This document shows, in pieces, positions 33,748 through 43,292 of a DNA stretch of 64,000 bases (positions are counted from its first letter, which is position 1; every line of letters starts with the position of its first letter). Source of the stretch: Acidithiobacillus sp. YTS05. GTDB lineage: Bacteria > Pseudomonadota > Gammaproteobacteria > Acidithiobacillales > Acidithiobacillaceae. The stretch is from contig NZ_CP094359.1 of NCBI RefSeq assembly GCF_024396695.1, forward strand, positions 682,001 through 746,000. Reading direction: 5' to 3'. The position numbers were made by a program, and so were the translations under genes. Under the pieces are notes generated by a model that worked only from the letters and a program-made list of their open reading frames with translations, was not told the origin of the DNA and did no database searches.

Positions 33748-34038
33748 TCAGGCCTTGGGGACGTAGATGTCGCACCAGCCCTTGGGATCGATTTTGCCGG
33801 CCACGGCCTTGCATTCACCCATGGCAGTTGGGGTTGAACCGGGAATGAATAGCTTACAGTTGCTGCACATTTCCGAGCCTTTGGGCTTGTCGCGATAGTT
33901 CACTGCCGCCTTGGCCATTTTGTCGGCGGCCATAGCGGGGCTGGTAAAGATCAGTGGGGCGACCGTAGCCGCGCCAACAAACAAGGCACTTTTGCGCAAC
34001 CAATCGCGGCGGTTCATTTTGGGGGTCTCCGTACTCAT
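33748..34038 (-). CDS. High-potential iron-sulfur protein (HiPIP), Tat-exported
   Basis: The 96-aa precursor has a twin-arginine signal (NRRDWLRKSALFVGAAT) ending near residue 38, and four cluster cysteines C58, C61, C76 and C89 in the HiPIP spacing (C-x2-C, then CKAV and GWC). The mature part binds one 4Fe-4S cluster and carries single electrons in the periplasm. Iro-type HiPIPs are known electron carriers in Acidithiobacillus. It lies 71 bp after nadC and just before the sox promoter region, transcribed in the same direction as sox. Confidence 0.9.
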   Translation of the reverse strand: MSTETPKMNRRDWLRKSALFVGAATVAPLIFTSPAMAADKMAKAAVNYRDKPKGSEMCSNCKLFIPGSTPTAMGECKAVAGKIDPKGWCDIYVPKA

Positions 34039-34109
34039 AGCTAGCTACTCCTGTTGTGGTGGAAGCTTTCAAACTATAACCAAGTCGACAGCAACTTGTA
34101 TACCGGCGG

Positions 34110-34937
34110 CTAAAGATAGCGCAGCGAAAGATCCAGGCTTTGCACGTTGCGGGTGATGCTTCCCACGGACAGATAATCGACACCGGTGGCGGCGACAGCC
34201 GCCACCGTGTCCAGGGAGATGTTGCCCGAGGCCTCGAGGGGAATCCGTCCAGCCACGCGCGCCACGGCTTCGCGCAGGGCGGGTACGGAAAAATTGTCGA
34301 GAAGCACCATGTCGGCACCGGCAGCGACTGCCTCGTCCAGTTGCTCGAGGGTCTCGACCTCGACTTCGATGCGGGTGAGCACCGGTGCCAAGGCGCGCGC
34401 GCGGGCGATGGCCGGGGCAATACCGCCGATGGCCGCCAGATGATTTTCTTTGATGAGGATGCCGTCGAAGAGTCCCAGGCGGTGGTTGTACCCGCCACCC
34501 ACACGCACCGCATATTTTTGTGCCAAACGCAGGCCGGGTAGCGTTTTGCGAGTATCCAGCAGACGCGTTGAGCTGCCCCGCAGACGCTCCACAAAGGCGC
34601 GGGTCTGGGTTGCTGTGGCTGACAATAGTTGCAAAAAATTCAGGGCACTACGCTCAGCACTGAGGAGTGCGGCGGCGGGACCATGGATGTCGCAGAGCGG
34701 CTGATTCGGGACAATTTCGGCCCCCTCCGACACATTCCAGTTCACCCGCAGATCGGCACTGAGCTGGATGCAGACTGCTTCGAAATAGGGCTGGCCACAA
34801 AGCACCCCAGCCTCCCGACTGATGACCCGCGCCTGTAATTCTTGCCGTGGATCGACGAGTGCCGCGCTCAAGTCGCCGCTGCCCAGATCTTCCGCCAAAG
34901 CGCGCTGTACGGATTCTGTGATGTCAGCCGGAAGCAT
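34110..34937 (-). CDS. nadC: Nicotinate-nucleotide diphosphorylase (carboxylating)
   Basis: The 275-aa enzyme converts quinolinate and PRPP to nicotinate mononucleotide in NAD synthesis. Family motifs seen: ALAEDLGSGDLS at the start, SAERSALNFLQLLS, the DTRKTLPGLRLAQKYAVRVGGG substrate-binding block, and DGILIKENHL. Length is normal. Its start overlaps the 3' end of nhaA by 14 bp, so it is part of the reverse-strand run from pepA. Confidence 0.95.
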   Translation of the reverse strand: MLPADITESVQRALAEDLGSGDLSAALVDPRQELQARVISREAGVLCGQPYFEAVCIQLSADLRVNWNVSEGAEIVPNQPLCDIHGPAAALLSAERSALNFLQLLSATATQTRAFVERLRGSSTRLLDTRKTLPGLRLAQKYAVRVGGGYNHRLGLFDGILIKENHLAAIGGIAPAIARARALAPVLTRIEVEVETLEQLDEAVAAGADMVLLDNFSVPALREAVARVAGRIPLEASGNISLDTVAAVAATGVDYLSVGSITRNVQSLDLSLRYL

Positions 34938-36306
34938 TTTCTCTCCTTGTGCTCGCTACCCATAGCCAGAGAAGACCGATGATCCCTGCCAGTAACGAGG
35001 CCGCCAGAATTCCGACCTTGGCCTCCTCCCGCAGTTCTGTCTGGGTAAAGGCCAACTGACTGATGAACAGTGACATCGTGAAGCCGATACCAGCCAGCCA
35101 GGCAGCTCCCAACAGATGCCGCCAGGCAACACCTTGCGGGAGCTTAGCAATCCGCAGGCGCACGGCGAGCCAACTGACAAGCGAGATGCCGACGAATTTG
35201 CCCAGCACCAAACCAAGAACGATGCCCAGAGTCACCGTGCTCCACAGCATTTCCCCGCTCACTTGAGAAAAATCGACCCCGGCATTGGCAAGGGCAAAGA
35301 TGGGTAGCACCCCAAAGGTTACCCAGGGACCGATATTGTGCTCCAGGCGTTGCTGCGGGGAAATCATTTCTCGGCTTTGCTGGCGTAGTTCTTCCGCGAG
35401 TCGGCTGAGCTTGGGGTTGATCAGGGGGTCGAAGGTCTCTTCCTCGCGCAGCAGCCGGCCCAGATTCTCCTCCTGCTCGTGCAGGGTATCGCGCAGTTGC
35501 GTAGGGCTCACCTTGCCGCGTGCTGGCAGGGTCATTGCCAGCAGGATGCCAGCGACCGAAGCGTGTACGCCAGATACCAGCAAAAAATACCAAAGCAAAG
35601 TTCCCAGCAAGAGGTAGGGAAGGGGACGGCGAATACCCCCTTGGTTGAGCAGCAGGAGAACGAGGAAAATTCCCCCAGATACGGCTAGCGCCCAGCCGTC
35701 GATATGGGAGGTATAGAATATGGCGATGACGAGCACCGCGCCCAGATCATCGGCAATGGCGAGGGCCGTCAGGAAGATAATGAGATTGCGCGGCACGCGC
35801 CAGGCCAGCAGCACCAGAATGCCGATAGCAAAGGCGATATCCGTCGCCATGGGGATACCCCAACCGGCATGGGCTGGGCCAGAGGCATTCAGAAGGGAGT
35901 AGAGCAGGGCGGGAACCAGCATGCCACTAGCGGCCGCCACGATGGGCAGGATGGCATCACTGATTTTGGCCAGTTCGCCCACCAGCAATTCACGCTTGAG
36001 CTCCAAGCCGACTACGAAGAAAAAAACCGCCATCAGTGCGTCATTGACCCAGTCCTGCAGGTCATGATCGAGGCTCCAAGCGCCAAAATGCAGACTGAAA
36101 TGCTGATGCCAGAAATGGTGGTAGGCATCATGCAGGGCGGAATTACTGAGGATCAAGGTCAGTACGGTGACGCCGACAAGAACTATGCCGCCGGCGGTCG
36201 CGCGGCGAAGGAATTGCTCAAAAGGCGTCAGCACCTTGCCGAAGAGGATTTCCAGAGGGTACGGACGTTCCTGGGGGAAGCTTTTTTGAGGACGCTCAGA
36301 CTGCAT
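34924..36306 (-). CDS. nhaA: Na+/H+ antiporter NhaA
   Basis: The 460-aa protein has about twelve helices with the NhaA ion-site motifs ATDIAFAIGIL and ALAIADDLGAV (the paired aspartates), plus VVGLELKRELLVGEL. NhaA exchanges two protons for one sodium ion and drives sodium out. An inserted charged segment of about 60 residues (roughly 285-345) lies between helices in the second half. In an acidophile with a large inward proton gradient the antiporter would be strongly driven toward sodium export. It lies between valS and nadC in a likely operon. Confidence 0.92.
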   Translation of the reverse strand: MQSERPQKSFPQERPYPLEILFGKVLTPFEQFLRRATAGGIVLVGVTVLTLILSNSALHDAYHHFWHQHFSLHFGAWSLDHDLQDWVNDALMAVFFFVVGLELKRELLVGELAKISDAILPIVAAASGMLVPALLYSLLNASGPAHAGWGIPMATDIAFAIGILVLLAWRVPRNLIIFLTALAIADDLGAVLVIAIFYTSHIDGWALAVSGGIFLVLLLLNQGGIRRPLPYLLLGTLLWYFLLVSGVHASVAGILLAMTLPARGKVSPTQLRDTLHEQEENLGRLLREEETFDPLINPKLSRLAEELRQQSREMISPQQRLEHNIGPWVTFGVLPIFALANAGVDFSQVSGEMLWSTVTLGIVLGLVLGKFVGISLVSWLAVRLRIAKLPQGVAWRHLLGAAWLAGIGFTMSLFISQLAFTQTELREEAKVGILAASLLAGIIGLLWLWVASTRRENASG

Positions 36307-36327
36307 GGCCGAAATTCCGACGCTCTT

Positions 36328-39147
36328 CTAGCGCAAGGCGTCCAGTCGCTGGCGTTGTTCCGCCAGCTCCTGCAGCGCGGCGCTGATTTCCTGCACCCGC
36401 AACTCTTCCTTGGCAACCACCTCGGTGGGTGCACGTTCCCGAAAGCTCGGTTGCGCCAGGCGACCTTGCACCTTTTCCCGCTCTGCCCGGAGCCGGGCTT
36501 CCTCCTTGCTCAGGCGTTGATATTCCGCATCGACATCGATGAGGCCCGCCAACGGTACATAAATCCGCAAGTCGCCGAGCAATTGCAGGGCTGCCGGCGG
36601 TGCCTCGGTTCCCTGCGCCAGCCACTGCGGCTCCGTGCAACGGGCCAGCTGCCGCAGCCACGGCAGCAGGTCCTGCAGACGCTTACGGTCGCAGTCCGTG
36701 CCGGCTTGCAGAAGCACCGGTAGCTCGCGGCTGGGGGCGATATCCATCTCGCCACGAATCGAGCGTAGGCTCCCCACGAAACCCATTAGCCAGTCGAGAT
36801 CCTGATCGGCTTGCGTATCTACCCGCTGCAGGTCTGCCTTTGGATACGGTGCCAGGGCGATCGTGTTTCCTTCCTTGCCCAGACGTTTTGCCACCCGTTG
36901 CCAGAGGGTTTCCGTCAGGAAGGGCAGGAAGGGATGAGCCAGACGTAGAGCGGCTTCGAGAACCGCGAGCAAGGTATAGCGGCTGCCACGGATTTGGGCT
37001 GTTGAAAAGCCCGATTCCGGCCGCAGGACGGTCTTGCTGAGTTCGATGTACCAGTCACAGTAGTCATTCCAGAAGAACTGGTAGAGGACATGCGCGGCAT
37101 CGGCAAACCGATACTGTTCGATGGCGTCATTGACGCTGGCCTCGGCCTCCTGCAGGCGACCGATGATCCAGCGCTCCGGTGCGAGCAACTCGCGTTCGCC
37201 CTGCAGATCGGCATCGTCGGGAACCTGCAGCAGGGCAAAGCGGGTGGCGTTCCAGATCTTGTTGCAGAAGTTGCGATTACCTTCTACGCGTTTGAGATCG
37301 AAGCGTAGATCACGCCCCTGGGTGGCGATGCTGGCAAAACTGAAGCGCAGCGCATCGGTACCGAAGGCGGGGATACCGTCGGGGAAGTCCTTGCGCGTCG
37401 TCTTGGCGATCTTGTCGGCCATTTGCGGTTGCATCAGCCCTTGGGTGCGCTTGGCCACCAGGGCTTCGGCGTCGATGCCATCGATGAGGTCGATGGGGTC
37501 GAGGACGTTGCCCTTCGACTTGCTCATCTTTTGCCCTTCACCGTCGAGGATCAGACCATGGACATAAACTTCGTGGAAGGGAACCTGTCCAGTGAAGTGC
37601 TGGCCCATCATGATCATGCGGGCGACCCAGAAGAAGATGATGTCGAAGCCAGTCACCAGTACCGAGGTGGGATAGAATTCCTGCAGATCTGCCGTTTGCT
37701 CGGGCCAGCCGAGGGTGGTGAAAGGCCACAGGGCTGAGCTGAACCAGGTATCGAGCACATCCGGATCGCGTTCCAGGGGCACCGGCATACCATAGTGTTG
37801 GGCGGCGCTGCGCTGGGCTTCCTCGGCGCTACGCGCGACGAAGATCTTGCCGTCCGGACCGTACCAGGCAGGGATCTGGTGCCCCCACCACAGTTGCCGG
37901 GAAATGCACCAGTCTTCGATGCGCTCCATCCAGTCGAAATAGGTGCGGGACCAGTTTTCTGGCACAAAGCGGATGCGGCCGTCGCGCACTACCTCCGTCG
38001 CCGCTTCGGCCAGGGGTCCGACGCGCACATACCACTGATCGGTCAGATAGGGCTCGATGACCGCCTGGGAGCGGTCACCGCGGGGAATCATGAGGCGGTG
38101 CTCCTCGATCTGCACCAGGCTTCCCTCTGCCGCGAGCAGGGCAAGAAGGCGTTTGCGCGCGACGTAGCGGTCGAGACCACGCAGCTCGGCGGGGATTGCC
38201 GTGTTATCGATGTGACCAGTGACCACTTCGATCTCTTCCCGGATGCGGGCGTCGGGCGTGAAGATGTTGAGGAGCGGCAGATGGTGACGTTGGCCGACCT
38301 GATAGTCATTGAAATCGTGTGCTGGGGTGATCTTGACACAGCCGGAGCCAAACTCCGCCTCGACATAGTCGTCGGCGATGATGGGGATTTCCCGCCCGGT
38401 AATCGGCAGGCGCAGGGTCTTGCCGATCAGCTCCCGATAGCGCTCATCTTCCGGGTGTACGGCCACCGCCACATCGCCGAGCAGGGTCTCGGGACGGGTG
38501 GTGGCGACCACCAGGCTGCCGGAGCCGTCACTGAGAGAATAGCGGATGTGCCACAGTTTACCGGCCTCTTCGCTGCTGATGACTTCGAGATCGGATACCG
38601 CGGTCTGCAAGACCGGGTCCCAATTGACCAAGCGCTTGCCACGATAGATCAGCCCCTCCTCGTGTAGCCGCACGAAGACCTCGGTCACGGCATGGGAGAG
38701 TCCCTCGTCCAGGGTGAAGCGCTCCCGCGACCAGTCGCAGGAGGCGCCGAGGCGGCGCATCTGCCGGCTGATATTGCCGCCGGATTCTTCCTTCCACTGC
38801 CAAACCTTCTCCAGAAAGGCGCTGCGTCCGAGTTGATGTCGCTTTTCCCCCTGCGCCTCCAGACGGCGTTCCACCAGCATTTGGGTGGCGATGCCGGCGT
38901 GGTCGGTGCCGGGCTGCCAGAGCGTGCGCTTCCCTTGCATCCGTGCCCGGCGGATGAGGATGTCCATCAGGGTGTCCTGAAAGGCATGACCCATATGCAG
39001 GGTGCCGGTAACATTGGGCGGCGGCAGCATGATGCAGTAGGGGGCGCCATCGCCGCGTGGGCGGAACACCTGCTGCTCCTCCCAGAGTTGATAACAGGCA
39101 CTTTCGATGTCGGCCGGCGCAAACGGGCGGTCGAGGGAATCGCTCAT
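36328..39147 (-). CDS. valS: Valyl-tRNA synthetase
   Basis: The 939-aa class I synthetase has the HIGH-type motif in [15 protein letters not shown] (about 47-61) and the KMSKS motif in [11 protein letters not shown] (about 550). The editing domain lies between them and a C-terminal coiled coil ([18 protein letters not shown] and following) contacts tRNA. Length matches bacterial ValS. It follows the acidic protein and holC in the pepA-holC-valS order common in beta/gammaproteobacteria. Confidence 0.97.
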   Translation of the reverse strand: MSDSLDRPFAPADIESACYQLWEEQQVFRPRGDGAPYCIMLPPPNVTGTLHMGHAFQDTLMDILIRRARMQGKRTLWQPGTDHAGIATQMLVERRLEAQGEKRHQLGRSAFLEKVWQWKEESGGNISRQMRRLGASCDWSRERFTLDEGLSHAVTEVFVRLHEEGLIYRGKRLVNWDPVLQTAVSDLEVISSEEAGKLWHIRYSLSDGSGSLVVATTRPETLLGDVAVAVHPEDERYRELIGKTLRLPITGREIPIIADDYVEAEFGSGCVKITPAHDFNDYQVGQRHHLPLLNIFTPDARIREEIEVVTGHIDNTAIPAELRGLDRYVARKRLLALLAAEGSLVQIEEHRLMIPRGDRSQAVIEPYLTDQWYVRVGPLAEAATEVVRDGRIRFVPENWSRTYFDWMERIEDWCISRQLWWGHQIPAWYGPDGKIFVARSAEEAQRSAAQHYGMPVPLERDPDVLDTWFSSALWPFTTLGWPEQTADLQEFYPTSVLVTGFDIIFFWVARMIMMGQHFTGQVPFHEVYVHGLILDGEGQKMSKSKGNVLDPIDLIDGIDAEALVAKRTQGLMQPQMADKIAKTTRKDFPDGIPAFGTDALRFSFASIATQGRDLRFDLKRVEGNRNFCNKIWNATRFALLQVPDDADLQGERELLAPERWIIGRLQEAEASVNDAIEQYRFADAAHVLYQFFWNDYCDWYIELSKTVLRPESGFSTAQIRGSRYTLLAVLEAALRLAHPFLPFLTETLWQRVAKRLGKEGNTIALAPYPKADLQRVDTQADQDLDWLMGFVGSLRSIRGEMDIAPSRELPVLLQAGTDCDRKRLQDLLPWLRQLARCTEPQWLAQGTEAPPAALQLLGDLRIYVPLAGLIDVDAEYQRLSKEEARLRAEREKVQGRLAQPSFRERAPTEVVAKEELRVQEISAALQELAEQRQRLDALR

Positions 39148-39156
39148 GGAACTTCC

Positions 39157-40110
39157 TCAGGAGTCTGTGGATGGATGGACGTCTTCGCCCAGGGTCGGGG
39201 TGAGGGCTTCATCCAGCCCTTCATGCAGAACACGCTGCAAAATTTCGGGCAGTACGCCGTGAATTTCCTGCGCCACCGTCTCGCGTAGACGAATGCCCTC
39301 CAGGGCAAGGCTGCGCATGATCGCCAAACTCACCTGCTCCTTCCAGGTCTTCTGCAGATGCTGGGTGATCTTTTCTTCCAGCTCCGCCACCACCCGGCGC
39401 TCCACCTCCTGAAACAGGAGCGTCTCGAACTGACGCAGGAAGTCGCCATCGAAGAGCGATGGGCCTGGAGTTGCCGTGGAATTTTTTGCCACGCCAGCCT
39501 CGGTCTTTTCGGAGGGAGGCGTTGCGGTTTGGCTGTTTACCTCGGAAGCCCCGGTAAGCTCGGTGTAGTGCGCACTGCTTGCCGGGACTGGAGCAACGGC
39601 ACTCAGATCGTGATTCTCCATGGCGGCTATATCGTCAGGAGGAGCCGCAAACGATCCGGTGTCCGCGGCGGGAGGAGGAGGGATCTCTGCGCTGGGGGGA
39701 ACCGTCGTTTCCAGCGATGACTCAGCCGCCTCAACCGCAAACTCCGCCACCGGCTCCGGCGCCGAGCTTTCTGGAGCGGGTTGCGCAGGATAGCGGAAGG
39801 ACATATGGCGAATCTTCTCCAGTGCTTTCGCCAGCTCCGTCTCCTCCATGCTCTCCGCCAGCTCCGTCTGCTGATGCGCAGTATCGGGTTCGGTTGGCAG
39901 CGGGGCCGCCACGTCTTCCGTCACCGTCGGCTTTTCCCAAGCCGGGGCGGGGATTTCCTCGTGCAAGGTCGGTTCCGGGTGTTGTGTACTTCGCCGCCAC
40001 AAGGGGGGTGGCAAACCCTCCCGTAGCAGATCCTGCAACAGTAGCGGTTCCGTCCCCTCGGGGAGCTCTTCGTCCTCCAGTACCGGCTCGCGACGATCAT
40101 GTATGGTCAT
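39157..40110 (-). CDS. Acidic, proline-rich protein of unknown function between holC and valS
   Basis: The 317-aa protein has a short conserved-looking start (ELPEGTEPLLLQDLLREGLPPPLW), then about 180 residues rich in Glu, Pro, Ala and Thr that look disordered. The C-terminal 85 residues are strongly helical (FETLLFQEVERRVVAELEEK, then LALEGIRLRETVAQEI). There is no signal peptide or membrane segment. In Burkholderia-type genomes a similarly placed protein is called DUF2486, and alphaproteobacterial PopZ has a comparable layout; both comparisons are from memory and concern architecture and position, not a demonstrated match. Confidence 0.6.
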   Translation of the reverse strand: MTIHDRREPVLEDEELPEGTEPLLLQDLLREGLPPPLWRRSTQHPEPTLHEEIPAPAWEKPTVTEDVAAPLPTEPDTAHQQTELAESMEETELAKALEKIRHMSFRYPAQPAPESSAPEPVAEFAVEAAESSLETTVPPSAEIPPPPAADTGSFAAPPDDIAAMENHDLSAVAPVPASSAHYTELTGASEVNSQTATPPSEKTEAGVAKNSTATPGPSLFDGDFLRQFETLLFQEVERRVVAELEEKITQHLQKTWKEQVSLAIMRSLALEGIRLRETVAQEIHGVLPEILQRVLHEGLDEALTPTLGEDVHPSTDS

Positions 40111-40122
40111 GGATTTTCTCCC

Positions 40123-40554
40123 TCACACTTCCAGTGGGAACAACTGGATACTGAACCCTGCCCGTTTGCATTGCCGATAGCGCGCGCGCGCCGCAGCGCG
40201 CTCTTCCTCAGCGCCAGGAATAAAGTCGATGAGACGCCGTGTGCTGTCAAGTGTCGGCAGCTCTCGTGGCCACTCCAGGAGGACCAGGGCGTGGGCGTCG
40301 CTACGCCCTTGCTGGGAGTCGGCAAAGAGGTAGACCGGCTCATTGGCGGCCTGCCCATGGGGCAGGAAAACGCCCGCGTGAAAGGTCCAGAGCAGATCGT
40401 CATAAACGCCAAGGACCTCCGCATCTGCCGCCAGTACGTCCACTTTTCCCAGCACCTGCCAAGCCTTGGCGATGACCCGACAGATCGCGCGCCGACTTTC
40501 TACCAGGGTCAGCGGAACCACGGGAAGCTGGTAGAAATTGGCGGTGCCGGTCAT
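40123..40554 (-). CDS. holC: DNA polymerase III chi subunit
   Basis: The 143-aa protein has the HolC features: ANFYQLPVV near the start, the DDLLWTFHAGVFLPHG segment and the FADSQQGRSDAHALVLL region. Chi links the clamp loader to single-stranded DNA-binding protein at the replication fork. It lies nine bases after pepA and twelve before the acidic protein gene; the pepA-holC-valS order is characteristic and supports the call for this poorly conserved family. Confidence 0.88.
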   Translation of the reverse strand: MTGTANFYQLPVVPLTLVESRRAICRVIAKAWQVLGKVDVLAADAEVLGVYDDLLWTFHAGVFLPHGQAANEPVYLFADSQQGRSDAHALVLLEWPRELPTLDSTRRLIDFIPGAEEERAAARARYRQCKRAGFSIQLFPLEV

Positions 40555-40563
40555 CGCGGTGCC

Positions 40564-42063
40564 TTACGCCAGCGCGCGCTGACGCAAAAAATGCACCAAC
40601 AACGGCACCGGACGCCCGGTTGCGCCCTTATGCTCGCCACTCTGCCAAGCCACTCCGGCAATATCCAGGTGTGCCCAACGATAGTCTTCGGTAAAGCGCG
40701 ACAGGAAACAGGCGGCGGTGATGGTACCGGCCGGGCGTCCTCCCACGTTGCTGAGGTCGGCAAAGGGGCTCTTGAGCTGCTCTTGATATTCGTCAAAGAG
40801 CGGCAACTCCCAGGCGCGGTCCTGGCTGCTGCGACCGGCATGCAGCAATTCTGCCACCAGACCTTCGTGATTGCCCAGCACCGCCGCCGTCTGGTGTCCG
40901 AGAGCAATGATACAGGCCCCGGTCAGGGTGGCCATGTCGATGACGACATCGGGATGGAAGCGCTTGGCATAGGTGAGGGCATCTGCCAGAATCAGCCGCC
41001 CCTCGGCATCGGTGTTGATGATTTCCACGGTGAGGCCGGCCATGCTGCGATGGATATCACCCGGCTTGGTGGCCTGTCCGTCTGGCAGGTTTTCCGATGC
41101 GGGCACGATGACCGTGATATTGAGCGGCAGTTTGAGGTCTGCAGCCGCCTGGATGGCCGCCAGGGCAGCGGCGCCACCACACATATCGTACTTCATCTCG
41201 TCCATCTTGTCGGCAGGCTTGAGGGAGATGCCGCCAGCATCAAAAGTGAGCCCTTTGCCCACGAGGACGATGGGCGCGGCATCTTCGGCACCACCGCGGT
41301 AGTGCAACACGATCAGCCGCGGTTCCTGACGCGAGCCTTGGGCTACCCCGAGCAGAAGATGCATGCCGAGCTCCTGCATCTCCGCTGGCCCCAGGATTTC
41401 CGCCTCGATGCCGCGGCTGCTTGCCATCTCTTGTGCCTGTTCCGCGAGCCAACTTGGGGTGCAGATGTTGCCAGGCTGGTTGGCCAGATCGCGCGCCCAA
41501 TCACTGGCGCGGGAAATCGCATGGGCTACCGCCAGCGCCTGCTGCATTTCCCTCTCGGCCTCGGCGTCCAATTTCCCCGCGACCAGAACGCGGATGTTTT
41601 CCAGATTGCGACGAGGATGTCTCGCCGGTTCCTTGTGCTGATCGAAGCGATACTGGGCATCGAGAATACCGCGCAGCCAGAGTTCCATTGCCGCGGCAGG
41701 ACTGCGACGCGCGACGGCGACATCCCCCAGCGCGAGACACAACTCCGTCAGTTGCGCACGGGCGACCACTTGCCCCAGGCTGCGGGCAGCCTTCTGTAAT
41801 TTTCCTTCGGCCAGTTTTTCGCCGCCACCAACACCGACCAGCAGGACGCGCTCGGCACCAACATTAGGTACGCCATAAAGCAGCTGACATTGTCCCGGCT
41901 CCGCCGTAAAATCGCCGCTGGCGAGGAAGCGACTGAGAAAGCCGTCGCTCTGTTCATCGATTTTTTGGGCGTTTGCTCCGAGCTGGTCATTTTCGTGACA
42001 GGCAAGCACCAGGCAAGCGCAAGGCTCCGATAGGGTGACGTTCTGCTGCAAAGAAATTTCCAC
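40564..42063 (-). CDS. pepA: Leucyl aminopeptidase (cytosol aminopeptidase, M17)
   Basis: The 499-aa metallopeptidase removes N-terminal residues from peptides and, in E. coli, also acts as a DNA-binding protein. The two-metal site is seen in VLVGKGLTFDAGGISLKP, with the diagnostic NTDAEGRL later. I chose the GTG at 42063, preceded by GGAGG, because the N-terminus then matches the family; an extended frame would run into lptF on the other strand. It heads the reverse-strand holC-valS run and is divergent from lptF. Confidence 0.94.
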   Translation of the reverse strand: MEISLQQNVTLSEPCACLVLACHENDQLGANAQKIDEQSDGFLSRFLASGDFTAEPGQCQLLYGVPNVGAERVLLVGVGGGEKLAEGKLQKAARSLGQVVARAQLTELCLALGDVAVARRSPAAAMELWLRGILDAQYRFDQHKEPARHPRRNLENIRVLVAGKLDAEAEREMQQALAVAHAISRASDWARDLANQPGNICTPSWLAEQAQEMASSRGIEAEILGPAEMQELGMHLLLGVAQGSRQEPRLIVLHYRGGAEDAAPIVLVGKGLTFDAGGISLKPADKMDEMKYDMCGGAAALAAIQAAADLKLPLNITVIVPASENLPDGQATKPGDIHRSMAGLTVEIINTDAEGRLILADALTYAKRFHPDVVIDMATLTGACIIALGHQTAAVLGNHEGLVAELLHAGRSSQDRAWELPLFDEYQEQLKSPFADLSNVGGRPAGTITAACFLSRFTEDYRWAHLDIAGVAWQSGEHKGATGRPVPLLVHFLRQRALA

Positions 42064-42149
42064 GGTTTGCCTCCGGCGGGTACACGATTGATCAATCTCT
42101 ATAGGGTACACCAGGGTAACATCCGCAAGCCAACGGCACGGCGGCAACC

Positions 42150-43292
42150 ATGACCTTATCCAGGCTATCCCTCTGGCCGCGCGAACGGATCGCAGCGCAT
42201 GTTTTGCGCTCGGTGCTGAGTTATTTTCTGATTGCCTGTGTCGTTGTTTTGGCTTTGCTGGCCATTGGGCAGTTGACGCAGATCCTGCAACAAGTGGCCT
42301 CCGGTCAGTTGCCACTGCAAGTCGTTTTGCAGTTGCTGGGTCTGAGTGTACCTACTCTCCTGGTAACCGTTCTCCCTTTGGCGCTCTTCTTTGCTGTCTA
42401 TCTGGTCTTTTCCAACCTTTATCGTCACAACGAGATGATGGCAATCCATGGTGCCGGCATCGGCTTGCAGAAATTGTTCTGGGGATTGCTGCCAAGCGTT
42501 TTTCTCCTCGTACTACTGGAGGCGGGCCTTGCCCTATGGTGGGCGCCATCTTCGCAGCAGCGTTTACAGGACGAGAGCGCACGCCTGGCAGCGGCGGCCG
42601 CGCAGGCTTTGATTCATCCCGGTAGTTTTGCGCATCTCCCGGACGGTCGAGTGATCTACGTCGGCCAGGGAGCCGGGGCCAAGGACCGCTACCAGGAAAT
42701 CTTTATCGATCTGTCGCAAGTTGGTGCGCCGGATTATGCGACCGCCGCCTTTGGTGAAATACAAATCAACCATCACGGGGGCGTCTCGTTGCTGCTGATC
42801 GATGGCCGGCGATATCTGGGGCAACCCGGGCAGGCAGGCTACAAGATCTGGAGCTTTGCCCGATATCGCGTCGATTTGGCAGCGCCGCGGTCGGAGGGCT
42901 CCGCAACTTCCTGGACAGCCTTGTCCTTGCCAGATCTGTTTGCGCGGCTGGGGCGCCCGGACCAACACGCCCATGCCCTGGCAGAACTCGAATGGCGGAT
43001 CTTCTGGCCATTGTTCCTGCCCATCGTGGTGCTGCTGGCCGTTCCTCTTGCCTATGCCGAGCCGCGCCACCCTGGCCGGGCGGGGGGGGTCTTGCTGGGG
43101 ATCCTGCTCCTGCTTGGCGCGAACAATCTCCTGGTGGCCTTGAAGGAAAATTTGATCCAGGGAAAGATTCCTCCCTTCCCGGGTCTGTTCTGGACCTGGA
43201 TTCTGCTGGCTGGACTTGCCACCTATCTGTTTTACCGGCGGCAGGCCGACTTACCCTTACTGCCGGCCTGGATGCGTGGGGTAGCATCATGA
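42150..43292 (+). CDS. lptF: LPS export permease LptF
   Basis: The 380-aa inner-membrane protein has six helices, three at each end, around a periplasmic beta-jellyroll region, the layout of LptF/LptG. The N-terminus (VLRSVLSYFLIACVVVLALLAIGQLTQILQQVASGQL) and SVPTLLVTVLPLALFFAVYLVF are typical. With LptG and the ATPase LptB it extracts LPS from the inner membrane toward LptA. The order pepA (reverse) / lptF-lptG (forward) is conserved widely. Its stop overlaps the lptG start as ATGA. Confidence 0.93.
   Translation: MTLSRLSLWPRERIAAHVLRSVLSYFLIACVVVLALLAIGQLTQILQQVASGQLPLQVVLQLLGLSVPTLLVTVLPLALFFAVYLVFSNLYRHNEMMAIHGAGIGLQKLFWGLLPSVFLLVLLEAGLALWWAPSSQQRLQDESARLAAAAAQALIHPGSFAHLPDGRVIYVGQGAGAKDRYQEIFIDLSQVGAPDYATAAFGEIQINHHGGVSLLLIDGRRYLGQPGQAGYKIWSFARYRVDLAAPRSEGSATSWTALSLPDLFARLGRPDQHAHALAELEWRIFWPLFLPIVVLLAVPLAYAEPRHPGRAGGVLLGILLLLGANNLLVALKENLIQGKIPPFPGLFWTWILLAGLATYLFYRRQADLPLLPAWMRGVAS

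Noticed and set aside
35704..36723. Long open frame on the plus strand antisense to nhaA and valS
   Set aside because: It runs across the ends of two well-supported reverse-strand genes, has no recognisable domain, and its composition is what the opposite strand of GC-rich coding DNA gives.
40099..41799. 566-codon open frame on the plus strand antisense to holC and pepA
   Set aside because: Both holC and pepA are supported by motifs and gene order. The antisense frame has no coherent motifs and no ribosome-binding site.
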